NCBI RefSeq assembly: GCF_017834145.1
Contig: NZ_JAFIDA010000001.1
Location: 2,108,001 to 2,172,000 of the forward strand
DNA length: 64,000 nucleotides
Direction: 5' to 3'
Source: Leucobacter exalbidus
GTDB taxonomy: Bacteria > Actinomycetota > Actinomycetes > Actinomycetales > Microbacteriaceae
Positions 62,282 to 64,000 of the stretch are shown here, piece after piece. Position numbers and translations under genes: made by a program. Numbering within the stretch: the stretch's first letter is position 1; each line of letters starts with the position of its first letter. Below the pieces are notes generated by a model. That model saw only the letters and a program-made list of their open reading frames with translations. It searched no databases and was not told where the DNA came from.

Positions 62282-63139
62282 CTATGCGGCAAGCCTCAGG
62301 TTCAGCGATAGCGAATTGATTGCAGTCACTTTGGCACTCCATTGAGTGTCGGTGTAAATCTGAGTAGTCGATATATCGACGTGCCTCATGAGTTCCTGCA
62401 CAACTCGCATGTCGGCCCCGCCCTGCACCAGTTCGGTGCCGTATGAATGGCGCAGCATATGGGGCGTGGCCTGATCGTACCCGGCGCGCACCATTGCACG
62501 CTTGATTGCCTGCCCCACGGCCTGCCTGCCGACGCACCCCTCGACGGTGTACGCCGGAAACCAGAAACCCGTGCGCGGCATCGTCTCTGCAAGCGCGCGA
62601 AGATCGGGGTGCAGTGGCACGATCTCGACCGCGCCACCCTTACCAACGATCAAGAGGGTATCCCGGTCGAGGTCGATGTCCTCACCGCGAATCTTCGCGA
62701 TCTCGTGCACCCGCATACCCGCGAGTACCGCGAGCAGAACATAGGCCCGCGTGCGCGCACGGTTCGCGGCCGCGTACACCGACCGCACCGCAGCGATCGA
62801 AAGCGGCCGGGGCCGTGTCCTGGCCCGCTTCGGGCGCGGTGTATCGAGGGTCGGATCGTCGCCGCGTACTTTCGCCCGGATCATCCACACGCAGAACGCG
62901 CGCACGGTCGCGTGGTAACTCGCTTTGCTCGACGATGACAGACCGCGCCGCCCGCAGTAGGCAACGATGTCGCGCGGGGCGAGGGTGCGCGGTGTCGCGC
63001 CCGTCGTCGCGAAGAGGTGGCGCATCGTGCCCTCGCGCTCGCCGATCGTTCGGGCCGAGAGGTCTTGCGCTTCCTGCCACGCCTGCCAATCATCGAGCAG
63101 CGCGTCGGTGTCGTCCCAAAGGGTCGGTGTAGTCGTCAT
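62282..63139 (-). CDS. phage tyrosine integrase with ssrA-like C-terminus
   Basis: A 285-residue tyrosine recombinase. Catalytic residues: Arg in LAGMRVHEIAK, the HMLRHSYGT box, the later His near LMRHVDIS and the Tyr in TTQIYTDT. The N-terminal core-binding SAM-like domain is present. The extreme C-terminus is NLRLAA, whose last three residues match the ssrA degradation tag. It recombines the 40-bp tRNA-Thr core. In the circle it lies downstream of the repressor and the 59-residue gene on the same strand. Confidence 0.93.
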   Translation of the reverse strand: MTTTPTLWDDTDALLDDWQAWQEAQDLSARTIGEREGTMRHLFATTGATPRTLAPRDIVAYCGRRGLSSSSKASYHATVRAFCVWMIRAKVRGDDPTLDTPRPKRARTRPRPLSIAAVRSVYAAANRARTRAYVLLAVLAGMRVHEIAKIRGEDIDLDRDTLLIVGKGGAVEIVPLHPDLRALAETMPRTGFWFPAYTVEGCVGRQAVGQAIKRAMVRAGYDQATPHMLRHSYGTELVQGGADMRVVQELMRHVDISTTQIYTDTQWSAKVTAINSLSLNLRLAA

Positions 63140-63141
63140 GA

Positions 63142-63321
63142 CTAATTCTCACGCTCGCGCAGGTCGACGACCTCGTGATCGTAAACCCACGTCGGGCGAG
63201 GCGCGACAGTGCGATCGCCCCGGTGCTCGCCGTCGTGCCCGGCCTCGCGATAGCACTTCACGCGGAACTGCCCCCACTCGTCAATGAACGCGGCGGGCGA
63301 CTTGCAAACGCGCGCGCCCAT
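63142..63321 (-). CDS. 59-residue protein coupled to viral-form repressor
   Basis: A small protein (MGARVCKSPAAFIDEWGQFR; VKCYREAGHDGEHRGD) with two Cys and several His, possibly metal-binding. Its ATG overlaps the stop of the circular-form repressor as TGATG, and its own stop is 2 nt before the integrase start. In the circle it joins repressor and integrase in one operon; in the lysogen it is cut off from the repressor promoter. Function unknown. Confidence 0.7.
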   Translation of the reverse strand: MGARVCKSPAAFIDEWGQFRVKCYREAGHDGEHRGDRTVAPRPTWVYDHEVVDLREREN

Positions 63322-63423
63322 CAGACGCTCACCGTCCAAAGTGCGACTAGCTCGTCGACGGTATCGGGGCATCCGATTACCTTGTAATGAATAGGTCGCC
63401 AGTTCGATTCTGGCAGGCGGCTC
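63321..63423 (-). other. displaced 3' end of the viral-form repressor gene
   Basis: On the minus strand this reads the att core (RLPESNWRPIHY) and then a further 20 codons beginning KVIGCPDTVDE and ending VALWTVSV before TGA. In frame it continues the repressor gene only when the phage is circular. In the lysogen it has no phage promoter or start. Confidence 0.8.
63384..63423 (+). repeat. attR core
   Basis: Exact 40-bp copy of 48261-48300, the displaced 3' half of tRNA-Thr. Confidence 0.95.
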
Positions 63424-63440
63424 TGAGATAAATAATCGAG

Positions 63441-63478
63441 AAAAAGTTCCCTCCGCCTCACGGCAGGGGGAACTTTTT
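63441..63478 (+). terminator. original tRNA-Thr terminator, now beyond the prophage
   Basis: AAAAAGTTCCC pairs with GGGAACTTTTT around a 16-base loop, followed by Ts. It lies 17 bp after attR, where the terminator of the uninterrupted tRNA gene would be. Confidence 0.8.
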
Positions 63479-63539
63479 TCGTTGGTGCGTCAATTTTTGC
63501 ATCAATTGAGTGGTTCGCCGAGTGCGCGAAGTTCAGCAC

Positions 63540-63592
63540 TGACGCAGCGCCGCAGCCGCATTGACGCAGCGGCGCTGACGCGACACTGACGC
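63540..63592 (+). repeat. cluster of four TGACGC hexamers
   Basis: TGACGC occurs at 63540, 63562, 63576 and 63587 in a 53-bp stretch upstream of the acyltransferase gene. Irregular spacing. Could be regulator binding sites or decayed repeats; nothing else is recognised in 63479-63640. Confidence 0.4.
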
Positions 63593-63666
63593 GGCAGCGG
63601 CCGTGAGGGGCTTCTTATGCGGTGCGCGCTAGTCTAAGCGCACGCGCAAAAGTCTGGAGGTCTACG

Positions 63667-64000
63667 GTGAGCACAAACGCACAGGGCGACGCGCCGCAGC
63701 TTACGCCCCAGGCGCCCGCCCGGCCCCCGCGCATCGCGCTCTGGGACAACGCGCGTTTTCTGCTGATCGTACTCGTGGTGATCGGGCACTCGATCTCGAC
63801 CGTGCGCACCGACTCGACGCTCACGTTTGGGCTCTACACCTACATCTACCTGTTCCACATGCCCGCGATGATCTTCCTCTCGGGGTTCTTCTCGCGCCCC
63901 GAAGTCTCCCCGAAGGCCATCAAATCGACGCTGCAACTCATCGTGGTGTGGCTGATGTGGGAGGGCATCTGGGCGCTGATTCATCTGGGCGTCGACGACA
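63667..64000 (+). CDS. acyltransferase family 3 protein (partial)
   Basis: The first 111 codons of a membrane protein running off the window. After a Pro/Ala-rich start, ALWDNARFLLIVLVVIGHSI and YLFHMPAMIFLSGFFSR are typical of acyltransferase-3 (OafA/YfiQ, fucose-4-O-acetylase-like) proteins, which acetylate surface sugars; the catalytic-type His is in VIGHS. GTG start with GGAGG six bases upstream. Confidence 0.85.
   Translation, partial: MSTNAQGDAPQLTPQAPARPPRIALWDNARFLLIVLVVIGHSISTVRTDSTLTFGLYTYIYLFHMPAMIFLSGFFSRPEVSPKAIKSTLQLIVVWLMWEGIWALIHLGVDD

Larger units (their letters stand above)
48261..63423. mobile_element. 15.1-kb siphovirus-like prophage in tRNA-Thr
   Basis: Bounded by 40-bp att repeats; the excised circle would be 15,123 bp. 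Order: repressor (minus), small HTH, replication-type HTH protein, small genes, HNH, large terminase, portal, fused protease-capsid, connectors, tail tube, tape measure, tail proteins, CHAP endolysin, two holin-like proteins, then on the minus strand an orphan gene, tyrosine integrase and a 59-residue gene. All structural and lysis functions of a small HK97-fold phage can be found and no gene is visibly broken, so it may be inducible. GC is similar to the host. Confidence 0.93.

Noticed and set aside
48261-63423. Defective prophage remnant or satellite
   Set aside because: Although small, it has structural, packaging, lysis and lysogeny genes with intact frames; satellites usually lack capsid or tail genes.
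63321-63539. Independent minus-strand gene of 72 residues containing RLPESNWRPIHY
   Set aside because: Its first part is host DNA and antisense tRNA; only the last 20 codons are meaningful, as the displaced end of the viral-form repressor.

Overview
The window is high-GC actinobacterial DNA. GTG starts are common, coupled genes overlap as ATGA or GTGA, actinobacterial families such as DUF3151 are present, and purA is followed by an AroQ chorismate mutase. I read it as a Microbacteriaceae chromosome, Leucobacter-like; the family is fairly likely, the genus is a guess.

Layout. (1) 1-7455, core-like DNA: an ABC-2 exporter (ATPase, permease) coupled to a NarL-type two-component pair, a convergent YbaK-type deacylase, a YtrA-like GntR/ABC/membrane-protein operon and yajQ. 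(2) 7.6-34.2 kb, a catabolic island that looks less GC-rich (one hand-counted 60-base line at 19081 is 50% G+C; one at 36001 is 77%). It holds about 20 enzymes, a PucR-type regulator and an amino-acid/amine permease, and lies between two near-identical 47-bp terminator repeats. Three amine-oxidising flavoproteins, two amide/imide hydrolase-type enzymes, an acyl-CoA ligase, acyl-CoA dehydrogenase, MaoC hydratase, SDR, a citryl-CoA-lyase-like enzyme, a tartrate/malate-dehydrogenase-like enzyme, ETF and a b-type cytochrome suggest degradation of a nitrogen-containing compound through CoA thioesters. The substrate cannot be named from sequence. (3) 34.3-40.8 kb, an oligopeptide ABC importer coupled to a C39-type cysteine peptidase. 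(4) 41-48.2 kb, housekeeping genes: DUF3151, purA, chorismate mutase, an S4 RNA-binding protein, a YigZ-family protein, DNA polymerase III delta prime and a secreted alpha/beta hydrolase, ending in tRNA-Thr(CGT). (5) 48,261-63,423, a 15.1-kb prophage inserted in that tRNA gene between 40-bp att repeats. (6) The start of an acyltransferase-3 gene at the right edge.

The most exciting system is the prophage switch. The attachment core lies inside the 3' end of the repressor gene. In the lysogen the repressor is 102 residues and stops inside the antisense tRNA. In the excised circle the same frame continues through the core into DNA now 15 kb away, giving 121 residues with a different hydrophobic tail. 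Its stop (TGATG) then couples to a 59-residue gene, followed 2 nt later by the integrase, which ends in an ssrA-like RLAA. This is the architecture of integration-dependent immunity known from mycobacteriophages BPs, Giles and Brujita, here in a very small phage of another actinobacterial family.

The same prophage carries a fused prohead protease-major capsid gene with a strong in-frame internal ribosome site that could also make free capsid protein. It still has terminase, portal, connectors, tail, tape measure, CHAP endolysin and holin-like genes, so it may be intact.
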